From: Crocinitomicaceae bacterium TMED114
GTDB taxonomy: Bacteria; Bacteroidota; Bacteroidia; Flavobacteriales_D; Sanyastnellaceae
Direction: 5' to 3'
Length of the DNA stretch: 64,000 nucleotides
Assembly: GCA_002172485.2 (NCBI GenBank)
Contig: NHFP02000003.1
Coordinates: 191,205 to 255,204, forward strand
Shown: one piece after another, positions 52,335 to 61,895 of the stretch
How positions within the stretch are numbered: the first letter of the stretch is position 1
Layout of the letters: the number at the start of each line of letters is the position of its first letter
Notes under the pieces: model-generated
Told to the model about the DNA's origin: nothing
The model's database searches: none
What the model saw: only the letters and a program-made list of their open reading frames with translations
Program-made: the position numbers and the translations under genes

Positions 52335-53318
52335 ATGGGTCATTTCAACAGATTTGCCTTCATTTTATCATCGACCCTTCTGTCCTTGCAAGTGCATGCC
52401 CAGCTCCCCGTCAAGGAGGTCGAACAGGCCGCCACCACCGTCGACGAGAACCCCAATGACACGGTTCGCGAATTCACAGGCACACTGGGCTTGAACCTCA
52501 GCCAAACCGCCTTGGCCAATTGGGCAGGAGGTGGTGAAAGTTCGGTGGCCTTCACCGGGCTGACCCAAATCGCCAAGACCATCGAGAAGGGCCCGAGGAG
52601 CGCATCCTGGGGGGTGGACGCTGCCTTGGGCCTACTGCGTCAGCAAGGGGGATGGCGCAAGACGGATGACCGAATCGCCATCACCGCACAGTGGAGCACG
52701 GCGCTCCAAGTACGCACCGACGGAGGAAAGCTGTCCCTGCTGATGGATGCCCGAAGCCAATTCCTCCCCGGTTATGCCCTGGTGGACGGCTTGCCAGACC
52801 GCAATCAGCGCATATCCAACCTGCTCGCTCCAGGGTACCTCGTGGCGGCTGCAGGATTCGCCCCCCAACCTGGACAGCGTCACCGCCTCTTTCTCGCCCC
52901 CTTCACCGGCAAGCTCACCGTCGTGATGGACGACAGCCTTTCCGCCGCGGGTGCATTTGGTGTCTCTCCCGGACGCAAGGAGCGTCTGGAGCTGGGGGGC
53001 TACATCCGCTGGAACCTCACGTGGCCGATCATGGAAAATGTCCATTGGACCCACCAGCTGGATCTCTTCTCGAATTTCATGTCCAACCCGGGCAATGTGG
53101 ACATCAACTGGACCGGTCTGCTCGACATGAAAATCAACGAGAGCCTGCGCACCACGATCAGCGTCCAAGTCATCTATGACGACGACATCGTCCTCGAGAA
53201 AGACCCCGCCCGAACAGAGGTGAACGAGCAAGGAGTCGAGGTCACCATCCCGGCTCGATTGGGTCCGGGAACGCAATTCAAGGAGGTCCTGTCGGTGGGC
53301 TTTGCGTACTCCCTCTGA
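52335..53318 (+). CDS. DUF3078 outer-membrane protein
   Basis: 327 residues from ATG 52335. Signal peptide about 1-22 (ends VHAQ). The motif LNLSQTALANWAGGGESS (about 52-69) is the hallmark of DUF3078, a Bacteroidota family of probable beta-barrel proteins; alternating hydrophobic strands continue to the end (VLSVGFAYSL). The last residues have the aromatic/hydrophobic pattern of a barrel end. The function is not known. Confidence 0.85.
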   Translation: MGHFNRFAFILSSTLLSLQVHAQLPVKEVEQAATTVDENPNDTVREFTGTLGLNLSQTALANWAGGGESSVAFTGLTQIAKTIEKGPRSASWGVDAALGLLRQQGGWRKTDDRIAITAQWSTALQVRTDGGKLSLLMDARSQFLPGYALVDGLPDRNQRISNLLAPGYLVAAAGFAPQPGQRHRLFLAPFTGKLTVVMDDSLSAAGAFGVSPGRKERLELGGYIRWNLTWPIMENVHWTHQLDLFSNFMSNPGNVDINWTGLLDMKINESLRTTISVQVIYDDDIVLEKDPARTEVNEQGVEVTIPARLGPGTQFKEVLSVGFAYSL

Positions 53319-53345
53319 CCCGGTTTCGCAGGGCGCGTATTTTCG
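53312..53345 (+). promoter_or_regulatory. Promoter of fabD
   Basis: TTG (53312-53314), a 23-base spacer and TATTTTCG (53338-53345), one base off TAnnTTTG and followed by C. The box ends five bases before the fabD ATG at 53351. Confidence 0.5.
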
Positions 53346-53350
53346 CCGCC

Positions 53351-54235
53351 ATGAATGCTATGGTATTCCCCGGACAAGGGGCGCAGTTCCCCGGTATGGG
53401 GAAGGATCTCTACGACGGCCACGCCTTTGCACGTGACCGTTTTGCCGAAGCCGCCAACGTGCTCGGATTCGACATCGCCGACGTCATGTTCAACGGGTCC
53501 GATGAGGACCTCAAGCAAACCAAGGTGACGCAACCGGCCATCTTCCTACATTCCGTTCTGATGGCGGAAGGCTTGGGCGACCGCTTCCGTCCCGACTTCG
53601 TGGCAGGCCACAGCCTGGGTGAATTCAGCGCGCTGGTCGCGGCCGGGGGCATGAAATTCGCCGACGGAGTGAAACTGGTGAGCGAACGTGCTCTGGCCAT
53701 GCAGGCCGCCTGCGAAGCCACGCCATCCACCATGGCTGCCATCCTCGGCATGGAGGATGCCGATGTGGAAGCCGTTTGTGCCGGCATCGAAGGCATCGTC
53801 GTTGCGGCCAATTACAATTGCCCCGGGCAGCTCGTCATCAGCGGTGAGGTGCCTGCCGTCGAAGCAGCGTGCGAGACGCTCAAGGAGAAAGGAGCCCGCC
53901 GTGCACTGCTTCTCCCTGTTGGGGGCGCCTTTCACTCCCCCTTGATGGAGCCCGCCCGCGAACGGTTGGCCTCGGCGCTGGAGGAGGCGACGCTCGACAC
54001 ACCGCGTTGTCCCATTGTCCAGAACGTCACGGCCACGGCGGAGACCGACCCGGAAGTCATCCGTCAGAACCTCATCGCCCAACTCACCGCACCGGTGAAG
54101 TGGACACAAACCATGCAATGGTTGCTCGCCAATGGCGTGAACCAGGTGACAGAGGTGGGGCCCGGTAAGGTGTTGCAGGGCCTGTTCAAGAAAGTGGACC
54201 GCAGCTTGGCCACGGCATCTGCCGAGGTCAACTGA
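53351..54235 (+). CDS. fabD: Malonyl-CoA:ACP transacylase
   Basis: 294 residues. FGQGAQ-type N-terminus (VFPGQGAQFPGMGKDL), the catalytic serine in GHSLGEFSALVAAG (about 92), and GGAFHSPLM with the catalytic His near residue 198. It loads malonate onto acyl carrier protein for fatty-acid synthesis. It stands alone rather than in a fab cluster. Confidence 0.96.
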   Translation: MNAMVFPGQGAQFPGMGKDLYDGHAFARDRFAEAANVLGFDIADVMFNGSDEDLKQTKVTQPAIFLHSVLMAEGLGDRFRPDFVAGHSLGEFSALVAAGGMKFADGVKLVSERALAMQAACEATPSTMAAILGMEDADVEAVCAGIEGIVVAANYNCPGQLVISGEVPAVEAACETLKEKGARRALLLPVGGAFHSPLMEPARERLASALEEATLDTPRCPIVQNVTATAETDPEVIRQNLIAQLTAPVKWTQTMQWLLANGVNQVTEVGPGKVLQGLFKKVDRSLATASAEVN

Positions 54236-54267
54236 CTGCGAGTGGGCGGTGATTCAGTGGAAGGGCC

Positions 54268-54567
54268 TCAGGCCTCGCCCTGTGTGCCCTCGACGTAGGA
54301 GAACAGGTTGGCGTAATCCGTCTCGATGGCGGACAAACGCATTTTGAGGTCGCGGTTCTCCACGGCCAACCGATCGCGCTCCGCGCGCAATTGGGAAATG
54401 GTGTGCTTGAGGGTCACGAAGTCCCGCGCGATCTCGCGTCGCTCTGCTTGAAGGCGATCCGCATCGAATTCCGGGGTTTGCAGCGCTGGCTTCGCCGGTG
54501 CTGCAGGGGCCTTGCTGATGGTATTGGCTTGGACGGCTTCTATGGCGGAAAGTTCCTTCGTGCTCAT
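54268..54567 (-). CDS. Small coiled-coil protein of unknown function
   Basis: 99 residues from ATG 54567. A disordered, Ala/Pro-rich N-terminus (about 1-35) is followed by a coiled coil (ERREIARDFVTLKHTISQLR, VENRDLKMRLSAIE) with heptad spacing. It has no signal peptide. It converges with fabD. No family is recognised; a scaffolding or cell-division-type accessory role is possible. Confidence 0.65.
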   Translation of the reverse strand: MSTKELSAIEAVQANTISKAPAAPAKPALQTPEFDADRLQAERREIARDFVTLKHTISQLRAERDRLAVENRDLKMRLSAIETDYANLFSYVEGTQGEA

Positions 54568-54652
54568 GGAATGAAAATGTACGGGCGGTTTCCCCCCTCC
54601 CCTCCCTGGGCTGCACGAGGTTTTCAAGGACCGATGTTTGATGCGTTCACAT

Positions 54653-55879
54653 TCACACCTTGCGCCCCCGCAAAACAGGGGGAATCAAGGCGAGGGCGGT
54701 GACAGCCGTCCCCAAGGCTGCACTGTAGTAGAGGATGGGAATGTTCGCGACATCCCCGGCAAACGCGGAGCCGCTGTAAACCGCACCTCCGCCAATGCCA
54801 ATCTCCAATGCCATGAGCATGGTGCCCAAAGCGAGGGCCACCTTGCCTGGCTGCGCGAGGTCTGCCGTCCACGCAAAGACCGTGGGCATGTTGATGCCGA
54901 TGCTCGCTCCATAGATTAGGGCACCCAATGTGGCCACTCCCTTGGTACTGGCCGAACCCAACACCGTCATGCCCACCGCCATCAGCGCGGTGCCCACGAG
55001 CAGGACCGGCAACCTGCCCAACCGGTCGCTGGCCCGCCCTGCAAACAGCCGCATGGAGATGGAACTGGCCACGATGATGGTGTTGAACGAGCCCTTGTAG
55101 ACGTATCCCAGATGATCCACAAAATCGGGCGTGATGGTCAAGTACACCCCAAAAGCGTAGGCCACCGGCAACAACACGATGGCCGCGGGCCAGGCCTGGG
55201 GATCAATCAGACCACCCTTGAACGGATTCAGATCGCTGGCTTGGACGGGGCGCGCGTCGGGGAGGGTTTCCTCCAGTGGCCAAGTCAACGCCACGCTCAC
55301 CATGCCCAACAGGGCGGAGGCCACAAACATCCACTCGATGCCGATTTCCACGGTGAGCCAACTGCCGAATGCCGGTCCGAGGGCCATGCCCGCATTGCCG
55401 GCCACTCCAAGGTAACCCAGCGCCTCGCCGCGTCGGGAACGCGGGATGCGGTCCGTGAGCATGGCGCTTGTTCCCGGCGGCCGGAACCCCGTGGACATCC
55501 CGTGAAAGAAGCGGAGGGCCAGGAAGGCCGCAATGGAGGTGGCCACGAGGTATCCAAATCCAGCCACCGCCGTCACGGCGGACCCGACCAGCATGACCTT
55601 TCGCCGGCCCGCTCGATCGGCGATCCGGCCGCTCAGAAAGCGGGACAGAAAGGCCGCCAACGTGAACATGCCGACGACACCACCGAGGTAGGCTTCTCCC
55701 CCCATGGCTGCCAAGTGGGCGGGCAACTCCGGCAACAACATGCCGAAGCTGGCCATGAAGACCACCGTCCCCCCGCAGAGCAGGAAAAAGGCGCGGTCGT
55801 AAATGGAGGCATCTCCAACGGTCTCCATCTGGGCATGGGCGTATGCGGGGAGGTCGGGCGGAGTTGGGGAGCTGGACAT
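54653..55879 (-). CDS. Major facilitator superfamily transporter
   Basis: 408 residues with about 12 hydrophobic helices. The MFS motif A is present between helices 2 and 3 (GRIADRAGRRKVMLVG, about 77-92) and again between helices 8 and 9 (GRASDRLGRLPVLLVG). I chose ATG 55879. The substrate cannot be told; drug-efflux-type members look most alike. It is divergent from the small gene at 55978. Confidence 0.9.
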   Translation of the reverse strand: MSSSPTPPDLPAYAHAQMETVGDASIYDRAFFLLCGGTVVFMASFGMLLPELPAHLAAMGGEAYLGGVVGMFTLAAFLSRFLSGRIADRAGRRKVMLVGSAVTAVAGFGYLVATSIAAFLALRFFHGMSTGFRPPGTSAMLTDRIPRSRRGEALGYLGVAGNAGMALGPAFGSWLTVEIGIEWMFVASALLGMVSVALTWPLEETLPDARPVQASDLNPFKGGLIDPQAWPAAIVLLPVAYAFGVYLTITPDFVDHLGYVYKGSFNTIIVASSISMRLFAGRASDRLGRLPVLLVGTALMAVGMTVLGSASTKGVATLGALIYGASIGINMPTVFAWTADLAQPGKVALALGTMLMALEIGIGGGAVYSGSAFAGDVANIPILYYSAALGTAVTALALIPPVLRGRKV

Positions 55880-55977
55880 GAAAGCGGAGGTCCACAGTAG
55901 CGGGTGCAAAGGAACCCCTTGAGGGCCACCAATTGTTTCCGTTTTACGAAAGACGGCGCATCTTTCTTCCCTAAACC

Positions 55978-56415
55978 ATGAACGCCGCGCTCCCCCTCTA
56001 CCCCAACAAAGTCCTGCTTGCATGGGCAGAGGCCATCTCCGGCCACGAGGAACTGCGGGATTGGCTCATGGGGTCGGACTACCCCGAACTGGGGGTGTTC
56101 TGCCATGCTTTACGCAACGAGGAGACCTCGCGCGCTTGGCTGAAGCACCATGGCCACCCGCACTTGATGGCCCTTCTGCTGGGTACCGAAGGCGAAAAGG
56201 AGGCGGTCGACTGGCTTCAACGACAAGGACACGCCACTTTGGCAGACATGGCCTTGGCGGCAGACAATGACGACGACGCCCTCCTTCGGCTGATGCGGTT
56301 GGCACGACAGGAGAACGGCGATGGCCTTTGGGCCCAGATTGCGATGCGCATCCGGGATGTGAAAAACGACATCGAGGACGCCAACAACGACGTGCACCGC
56401 ATCGACCCGAACTGA
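55978..56415 (+). CDS. Small helical protein of unknown function upstream of GH3
   Basis: 145 residues, mainly helical and acidic at the end (DNDDDALLRLMRLA, VKNDIEDANNDVHRIDPN). It has no signal peptide or membrane segment. It is seven bases before the GH3-family gene and so probably belongs to the same transcript. No family is recognised. Confidence 0.75.
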   Translation: MNAALPLYPNKVLLAWAEAISGHEELRDWLMGSDYPELGVFCHALRNEETSRAWLKHHGHPHLMALLLGTEGEKEAVDWLQRQGHATLADMALAADNDDDALLRLMRLARQENGDGLWAQIAMRIRDVKNDIEDANNDVHRIDPN

Positions 56416-56422
56416 GCGCGCC

Positions 56423-57994
56423 ATGCCCGTCAACACTGTATTCAGCTGGTTCATCCGAAAGCGCCTTCACCAAATCGAGCTCTTTCGCCAGTATCCCCAT
56501 GAAGTCCAAAAAGAGGTCCTCGCCCACCACTTGGCCGCCTTGGCTGGAACGGCGTTCGGGCGCGAGCATGGCATCACGGAATCGACGACCGGCAAGGACT
56601 ACCGCAATCAAGTCCCCCTGCGGGACTACAACGGACTGAAGCCCTGGATTGAACGGGTTCGCGATGGTGAAGCGGCCGTCCTGTGGCCGGACGACGTCAA
56701 ATGGCACGCAAAATCCTCCGGGACCACATCAGACCGCAGCAAGTTCATCCCGGTCACCGAAGACGCCCTCGAACGCTGTCACTACAAAGGCGGCAAGGAC
56801 CTTCTGGCCATATATGTGAGCGCGGTACCCAAAGCGCGGCTGTATGGTGGACGGCACTTGATCGTGGGCGGCACTGGTCGCACCGAGGAAGCCGACAATG
56901 GGGTGCTCACCGGCGACCTGAGCGCCATCATCATCAACAACCTGCCTTGGTGGTGCGAATTCCGCAGGACCCCATCGCGTTCCGTCGCCCTGATGGAGAA
57001 TTGGGAAGAAAAAATCGAAACGATGGCGCACACCACCATCGAGCAGGACGTCCGCATTGTCGCCGGGGTGCCCAGTTGGACACAGGTGCTGCTCGAGCGC
57101 ATCCTCGACATCACCGGCAAAGACCACCTCGGAGAAGTCTGGCCCTCTCTTCAGCTGTACATGCACGGTGGGGTCTCCTTTGCGCCCTACCGCGAGGCAT
57201 TTGACAGGATCATGCCCACCGGCATCCACACCATCGAAACCTACAATGCCAGCGAGGGGTTCTTCGGCATTCAAGACCGGCTTGGTGCGGAGGACATGTT
57301 GCTGATGCTCGATTACGGCATCCACTACGAATTCCTGCCGTTCTCGGCTGGATTCGACCCCGAGCACGCTCCGTTCGCCACGACCATCGGATTGGCCGAC
57401 ATCGAACTCGGCATGGACTATGCCATGGTCATCTCCACCAATGGTGGACTCCACCGCTACGTTCTGGGAGACCTGGTGCGGTTCACTTCCCGCTCCCCAT
57501 ACCGCATTCAGGTGACCGGCCGCACCCGGTCCTACCTCAACCTCGCAGGCGAAGAGCTCATGGTGGGAGACGCAGAACACGCGCTGGCGACCACCGCACA
57601 GCAGTTCGGCGTCGAGCTCCGAAACTGGACCGCGTGCGCCATCCGGGAAACCGGGGAGTCGGCCGCTGCCATTGGCCACCACGCATGGCGGGTCGAACCG
57701 GGGAAGGCATCTGGCGGACTGCCGCCGGCTGCGCTGTTCCAGTCCGCGCTCGACCGCAACCTGCGCAAGGTCAACTCGGACTACGATGCCAAGCGGGCCG
57801 CAGACCTGGTGTTGGGGGAGCCCAAGCTTCAGTGGGTTCCACGCGGCACGTTTGAAAACACGCTCAAAACGAAAGGAAAACTCGGCGGGCAGCACAAAGT
57901 ACCCCGGCTGTCCATGTCCGACGACTGGGTGTCGCTTGTCACCTCCGTGGCCCATGCTCAAGGCCCGGCAGATTCGACCGTCACAGCGTTGTAA
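56423..57994 (+). CDS. GH3-family acyl-adenylating enzyme
   Basis: 523 residues. The family includes plant auxin/jasmonate amido synthetases. The ATP motif SSGTTSDRSKFIPV is at 98-111; YNASEGFFGIQ (about 275) and YVLGDLVRF (about 350) are the other GH3 signatures. It should activate a carboxylate as its adenylate and pass it to an amine or other acceptor; neither partner is known for bacterial members. Length is close to the plant enzymes (about 575-610). It follows the small gene at 55978; a deoxynucleoside kinase follows. Confidence 0.88.
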   Translation: MPVNTVFSWFIRKRLHQIELFRQYPHEVQKEVLAHHLAALAGTAFGREHGITESTTGKDYRNQVPLRDYNGLKPWIERVRDGEAAVLWPDDVKWHAKSSGTTSDRSKFIPVTEDALERCHYKGGKDLLAIYVSAVPKARLYGGRHLIVGGTGRTEEADNGVLTGDLSAIIINNLPWWCEFRRTPSRSVALMENWEEKIETMAHTTIEQDVRIVAGVPSWTQVLLERILDITGKDHLGEVWPSLQLYMHGGVSFAPYREAFDRIMPTGIHTIETYNASEGFFGIQDRLGAEDMLLMLDYGIHYEFLPFSAGFDPEHAPFATTIGLADIELGMDYAMVISTNGGLHRYVLGDLVRFTSRSPYRIQVTGRTRSYLNLAGEELMVGDAEHALATTAQQFGVELRNWTACAIRETGESAAAIGHHAWRVEPGKASGGLPPAALFQSALDRNLRKVNSDYDAKRAADLVLGEPKLQWVPRGTFENTLKTKGKLGGQHKVPRLSMSDDWVSLVTSVAHAQGPADSTVTAL

Positions 57995-58040
57995 GAAGGT
58001 CACCTTCCCCCTACCTTGCCCCCCCCAACCGAAGAGACAC

Positions 58041-58655
58041 ATGCACCTCGCGATTGCAGGAAACATCGGCTCGGGCAAGACCACCCTCACCCGGCTTCTC
58101 GCCCAGCACTACAAGATCACGCCCCACTACGAAAGTGTGGATGAGAACCCCTACCTGAATGACTTCTACAAGGACATGCAGCGGTGGGCGTTCAACCTCC
58201 AAGTGCACTTTCTGTCCTCCAGGTTCTCCCAACTGCACGCCCTGAAATCCAGCGGACAGAAGATGGTGCAGGACCGGACCATCTATGAAGACGCCTACAT
58301 CTTCGCTCCCAACCTTCAGGCGATGGGTCTGATGACCACCCGCGACCACGAGAATTTCCTGCGCTTGTTCGAGCTGATGGAACAGTTCGTAACCCCACCG
58401 GACCTGCTGATCTACCTGCGAAGCAGCGTCGGCAACCTGGTCGAGCAAATCCAGAAGCGGGGGCGCGATTACGAGGAGAGCATCCGCTTGGACTACCTCA
58501 ACCGCCTCAATGAGCGCTACGAAGCTTGGATCTCCACCTACACCAAAGGCAAGGTGCTCGTGATCAATGTGGACCACATGGACTTCGAGCACAACCCGGA
58601 GGAACTGGGTGACATCATCACCAAAGTGGACGCCGAGCTCAACGGCCTGTTCTAA
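58041..58655 (+). CDS. Deoxynucleoside kinase family protein (second of two)
   Basis: 204 residues. P-loop GNIGSGKT at 7-14, VDENPYLNDFYKD, the DRT/S motif in VQDRTIYEDAYIF (about 76-88), and YLRSSVGNLVEQIQKRGRDYEESI (lid). It is the typical length of deoxyadenosine/deoxyguanosine kinases. Its leader carries TACCTTG at 58012 followed by eight C residues. A strong terminator follows. Confidence 0.92.
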   Translation: MHLAIAGNIGSGKTTLTRLLAQHYKITPHYESVDENPYLNDFYKDMQRWAFNLQVHFLSSRFSQLHALKSSGQKMVQDRTIYEDAYIFAPNLQAMGLMTTRDHENFLRLFELMEQFVTPPDLLIYLRSSVGNLVEQIQKRGRDYEESIRLDYLNRLNERYEAWISTYTKGKVLVINVDHMDFEHNPEELGDIITKVDAELNGLF

Positions 58656-58681
58656 TCAGGTTGTCGTGGAAGCCCAGATGC

Positions 58682-58709
58682 AAAAAAGGCCCCGCTTGGG
58701 GCCTTTTTT
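58682..58709. terminator. Bidirectional terminator
   Basis: Six A residues, GGCCCC (58688-58693), loop GCTT, GGGGCC (58698-58703) and six T residues. It serves the kinase gene from the left and the YceI lipoprotein gene from the right. Confidence 0.9.
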
Positions 58710-58752
58710 GATGCTGTGGGAAACGGATGCGCAGTGTCATGCGCTGCTCGGA

Positions 58753-59553
58753 TCACTTTCTCAAGCTCACGTCTTCTACCAGTGCAAGGCGCATCTGCAC
58801 CTTGTCTGAAATCAAGTCATCTCCAAGGTTGTCGAAAAAGGTGCCGCTTCCAAAGCGCACGTCGAAGTCCGCACGGTTGAAGCTGAAGCTCACACTGGCC
58901 ACCACCGGATCAGAGGAGGAAAAGCTAACGAGGGCCTCCACTCCCTTCGAAATGCCCTTGATATTCAGCTTCCCATCCACGATGAGATTGCCACGCCAAT
59001 CTGCCCGCGTGGACCCCAGCATGAACGCAGAGGTGGGGTGATTCGCCGTGTCGAAGAAATCGGCACTTCTGAGATGTTGTCCCAACTCTCGCGCCGCCGT
59101 GCCCGACTGGCTCGTGGGTTGGATCGCATTCATCTCCATCACCACTTCTGCGCCGGTCAGCACGCCGTTCTGAACTTGGAAGTAGCAGGAACGGAATGGC
59201 ACCGTGCCCTTCTCTGCTATTCCCACCTTGGTCCCGCGCCATTGAATGACAGACTTATCGGGGTCCATGGTGAACTGGCCATCGGACGGCATGTTGTTGA
59301 CTGCACTTACGCCGCCAACCTCCATGCCGCATTTCCGCAGTTGCTCGAGGAAGCGGGTGTCCCGCTTGCTCTCCCGGCAGTAGCGCTGCTGACCTTGGGT
59401 CAGGCTTCCACCCAGGCAGTCGCATGGATTGGCCACTTTCTCCACCTTGGCCTCTCCCGTGGATGGCGCAACGGGGGCGTCCCCTTCCCCGCCAACAGCG
59501 CAAGAGGCCAGGACGAGCGCAACGAAACAGGGGACGGAAAGAAAGCGTGTCAT
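58753..59553 (-). CDS. YceI-like lipoprotein
   Basis: 266 residues. Lipobox LASC with Cys18, then a Cys-rich linker (NPCDCLGG, RYC, LRKC; about 43-75) and a YceI-like lipocalin domain (about 90-262; VIQWRGTKVG, ADFFDTANHPTSAFML, NIKGISKGVEALVSF). YceI-like folds bind long isoprenoids or lipids; the ligand here is unknown. The ATG overlaps the hppA stop by one base, so it is likely translated from the hppA message. Confidence 0.85.
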   Translation of the reverse strand: MTRFLSVPCFVALVLASCAVGGEGDAPVAPSTGEAKVEKVANPCDCLGGSLTQGQQRYCRESKRDTRFLEQLRKCGMEVGGVSAVNNMPSDGQFTMDPDKSVIQWRGTKVGIAEKGTVPFRSCYFQVQNGVLTGAEVVMEMNAIQPTSQSGTAARELGQHLRSADFFDTANHPTSAFMLGSTRADWRGNLIVDGKLNIKGISKGVEALVSFSSSDPVVASVSFSFNRADFDVRFGSGTFFDNLGDDLISDKVQMRLALVEDVSLRK

Positions 59554-61820
59554 CAGGCGTCTGGGAATTCGGTGGCTTCAACAGCAGCCGCGGGCTCCAC
59601 CTCGACCGGCGCCTCGATGGCGCCGTGGTCGTGACCGTCGTGGTCACCGCCGCCATGGCCACCGAGGATCGGGGCGATGACGAGGCCAACGAGGCACGTC
59701 AATTTGATGAGGATGTTCATGGATGGACCGGAGGTGTCCTTGAAAGGGTCACCCACCGTATCACCGGTCACAGCAGCCTTGTGGGCGTCGCTGCCCTTGA
59801 AGGTCATCTCGCCGTCGATCTCAACACCGGCCTCGAACGACTTCTTGGCGTTGTCCCAAGCACCGCCAGCGTTGTTCTGGAAGATGGCCCAGAGCACACC
59901 GCTCACGGTCACACCGGCCATGTAACCACCAAGGGTCTCAGCGGCCCAGGCGGGGTCGGCGCCGAGCAGCATCGGGACAAGGCCGATGATGAGCGGGAAG
60001 GCGATGGTCATGGCTCCCGGGAGCATCATCTCTTTGAGAGCGGCCTGCGTGCTGATGTCGACGCACTTGCCATAATCTGGCGTGCCGGTTCCCTCGAGGA
60101 TGCCGGGGATTTCCTTGAACTGGCGGCGCACCTCCTGCACCATCTCCATGGCCGCCTTTCCGACGGAGTTCATGGCAAGGGCGGAGAAGACCACCGGGAT
60201 CATGCCGCCGATGAAGAGGGCGGCGAGGACGTTGGCCTTGAAGATGTTGATGCCGTCGATGCCCGTAAACTCCACGTAGGCGGCGAACAAGGCGAGGGCA
60301 GTCAGCGCCGCGGAGGCGATGGCGAAACCCTTTCCAATGGCGGCCGTGGTGTTGCCCACGGAGTCGAGGATGTCCGTGCGCTCGCGCACCTCCTCGGGCA
60401 GTTCACTCATCTCGGCGATGCCGCCGGCGTTGTCGGCGATCGGGCCGAAGGCGTCGATGGCCAACTGCATGGCCGTAGTGGCCATCATGGAACAGGCGGC
60501 GATGGCCACACCGTAGAATCCAGCGAACTCATAGCTGATATAGATGGCCGCGGCGAAGAGCAGGATCGGACCGAAGGTGGAGATCATGCCCGTGGCGAGG
60601 CCGGCAATGATGTTGGTGGCGGCACCGGTGGAGGACTTCTGTACGATGCCGAGGACCGGCTTCTTGCCGAGACCGGTGTAGTACTCGGTCATGTAGGAGA
60701 TGGCGCCTCCCACGATGAGTCCGACGATCACGCTGTAGAAGACGTTCATGCTGCCGAACGTGCGGGTGCCCTCTCCGAAGAAGTCCATCTGAAGCGTCTC
60801 CGGGAGCATCATGTCGATGAGGAAGAAACACGCGATGGCGGTCAGGATGATGGAGCCCCAGTTTCCCTTGTTGAGGGCGGACTGTACCTCGCTCTCCTTG
60901 GCGCCGTCCTTCACGCGGATCACGAGAGAACCGAGGATGGAGAAGATGATGCCGAGGGCGGAAATGATCAACGGCAGAAGGATGGTGGACATGCCCCCAT
61001 AGTTGTCCGTGATGTTGCCGCCCATGTCGTTGATGACGTAGTTGCCGAGTACCATGGCGGCGAGTACCGTCGCCACGTAGGAGCCGAAGAGGTCGGCGCC
61101 CATGCCGGCCACGTCACCCACGTTGTCGCCCACATTGTCGGCGATGGTGGCGGGGTTGCGCGGGTCATCCTCCGGGATGCCGGCCTCCACCTTGCCGACG
61201 AGATCGGCGCCGACGTCAGCGGCCTTGGTGTAAATGCCGCCACCCACACGGGCGAACAGGGCGATGGATTCCGCACCCAGGGAGAATCCGGCGAGGGCCT
61301 CGAGGATCATGGTCATGTTCTCCACGCCTGCCCAGACGCCATCGGCGAAGAAGTTGAGGAGGAAGATGAACAGGACGCTCAGGCCGAAGACCGCAAGGCC
61401 GGCAACGCCGAGGCCCATGACCATGCCGCCGGTGAAGGAGACCTTCAGGGCGTGGGCGAGGCCCGTGCGGGCCGCCTGCGTGGTGCGGACGTTGGCTTCA
61501 GTGGCGATGCGCATGCCGATGTTGCCCGCGAGGGCCGAGAACACGGCACCGATGACGAAGGCGATGACGATGAACCAGTGGGTCGTCGGAACGAGCATGG
61601 ACACCACGCCCAGCAGGGCGCCGGCGACCACCACGAAGACGGCGAGGATGCGGTACTCCGCGCTCAGGAAGGCGAGGGCACCCTCGTGGATGTGCTTGGC
61701 AATCGTGCTCATCTTCTCCTCACCGGTGTCCTGGGAACGGACCCAGCGGGATTGGACGAACATGTAAATGAGGCCGACGACGGCCAAGGCGGGCACGAGA
61801 TAAAGGATCGTGTCTTGCAT
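59553..61820 (-). CDS. hppA: Membrane-bound ion-translocating pyrophosphatase, Flavobacterium-like H+ type
   Basis: 755 residues, about 16 transmembrane helices. Pyrophosphate-binding motifs include [19 protein letters not shown] and DNVGDNVGD (about 228-236). [10 protein letters not shown] (A493) indicates the K+-dependent class. In helix 6 the usual Glu of DLFES is replaced by Gly (DLFGSY, G246), and helix 5 carries an extra Glu (GAESIALF, E184). I recall this swap from the Flavobacterium johnsoniae H+-pumping type. The C-terminal tail is His/Asp-rich ([14 protein letters not shown]). It uses PPi to pump ions across the inner membrane. The start overlaps no gene; a TATCTTCG box lies at 61867. 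Confidence 0.96.
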   Translation of the reverse strand: MQDTILYLVPALAVVGLIYMFVQSRWVRSQDTGEEKMSTIAKHIHEGALAFLSAEYRILAVFVVVAGALLGVVSMLVPTTHWFIVIAFVIGAVFSALAGNIGMRIATEANVRTTQAARTGLAHALKVSFTGGMVMGLGVAGLAVFGLSVLFIFLLNFFADGVWAGVENMTMILEALAGFSLGAESIALFARVGGGIYTKAADVGADLVGKVEAGIPEDDPRNPATIADNVGDNVGDVAGMGADLFGSYVATVLAAMVLGNYVINDMGGNITDNYGGMSTILLPLIISALGIIFSILGSLVIRVKDGAKESEVQSALNKGNWGSIILTAIACFFLIDMMLPETLQMDFFGEGTRTFGSMNVFYSVIVGLIVGGAISYMTEYYTGLGKKPVLGIVQKSSTGAATNIIAGLATGMISTFGPILLFAAAIYISYEFAGFYGVAIAACSMMATTAMQLAIDAFGPIADNAGGIAEMSELPEEVRERTDILDSVGNTTAAIGKGFAIASAALTALALFAAYVEFTGIDGINIFKANVLAALFIGGMIPVVFSALAMNSVGKAAMEMVQEVRRQFKEIPGILEGTGTPDYGKCVDISTQAALKEMMLPGAMTIAFPLIIGLVPMLLGADPAWAAETLGGYMAGVTVSGVLWAIFQNNAGGAWDNAKKSFEAGVEIDGEMTFKGSDAHKAAVTGDTVGDPFKDTSGPSMNILIKLTCLVGLVIAPILGGHGGGDHDGHDHGAIEAPVEVEPAAAVEATEFPDA

Positions 61821-61834
61821 GGTTCAGATTTTTG

Positions 61835-61852
61835 CCGGCAGGTCCGGCAGGT
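61835..61852. repeat. Tandem nonamer in the hppA leader
   Basis: CCGGCAGGT occurs twice in a row just before the hppA start region. It may be chance or part of a leader structure. Confidence 0.4.
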
Positions 61853-61866
61853 CAGGTCTATTGGGG

Positions 61867-61874
61867 CGCGAAGA
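61867..61874 (-). promoter_or_regulatory. Possible promoter box of hppA
   Basis: TATCTTCG on the minus strand followed by C, one base off TAnnTTTG, 46 bases before the ATG. The same octamer occurs before pdhB. Confidence 0.4.
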
Positions 61875-61895
61875 TAATGCGCGAGAAATCAGGGC

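Noticed and set aside
59424-61877. An 817-codon plus-strand frame opposite hppA
   Set aside because: Low-complexity Gly/His/Asp/Glu-rich shadow of a membrane protein; no domain is visible and the sense gene is certain.
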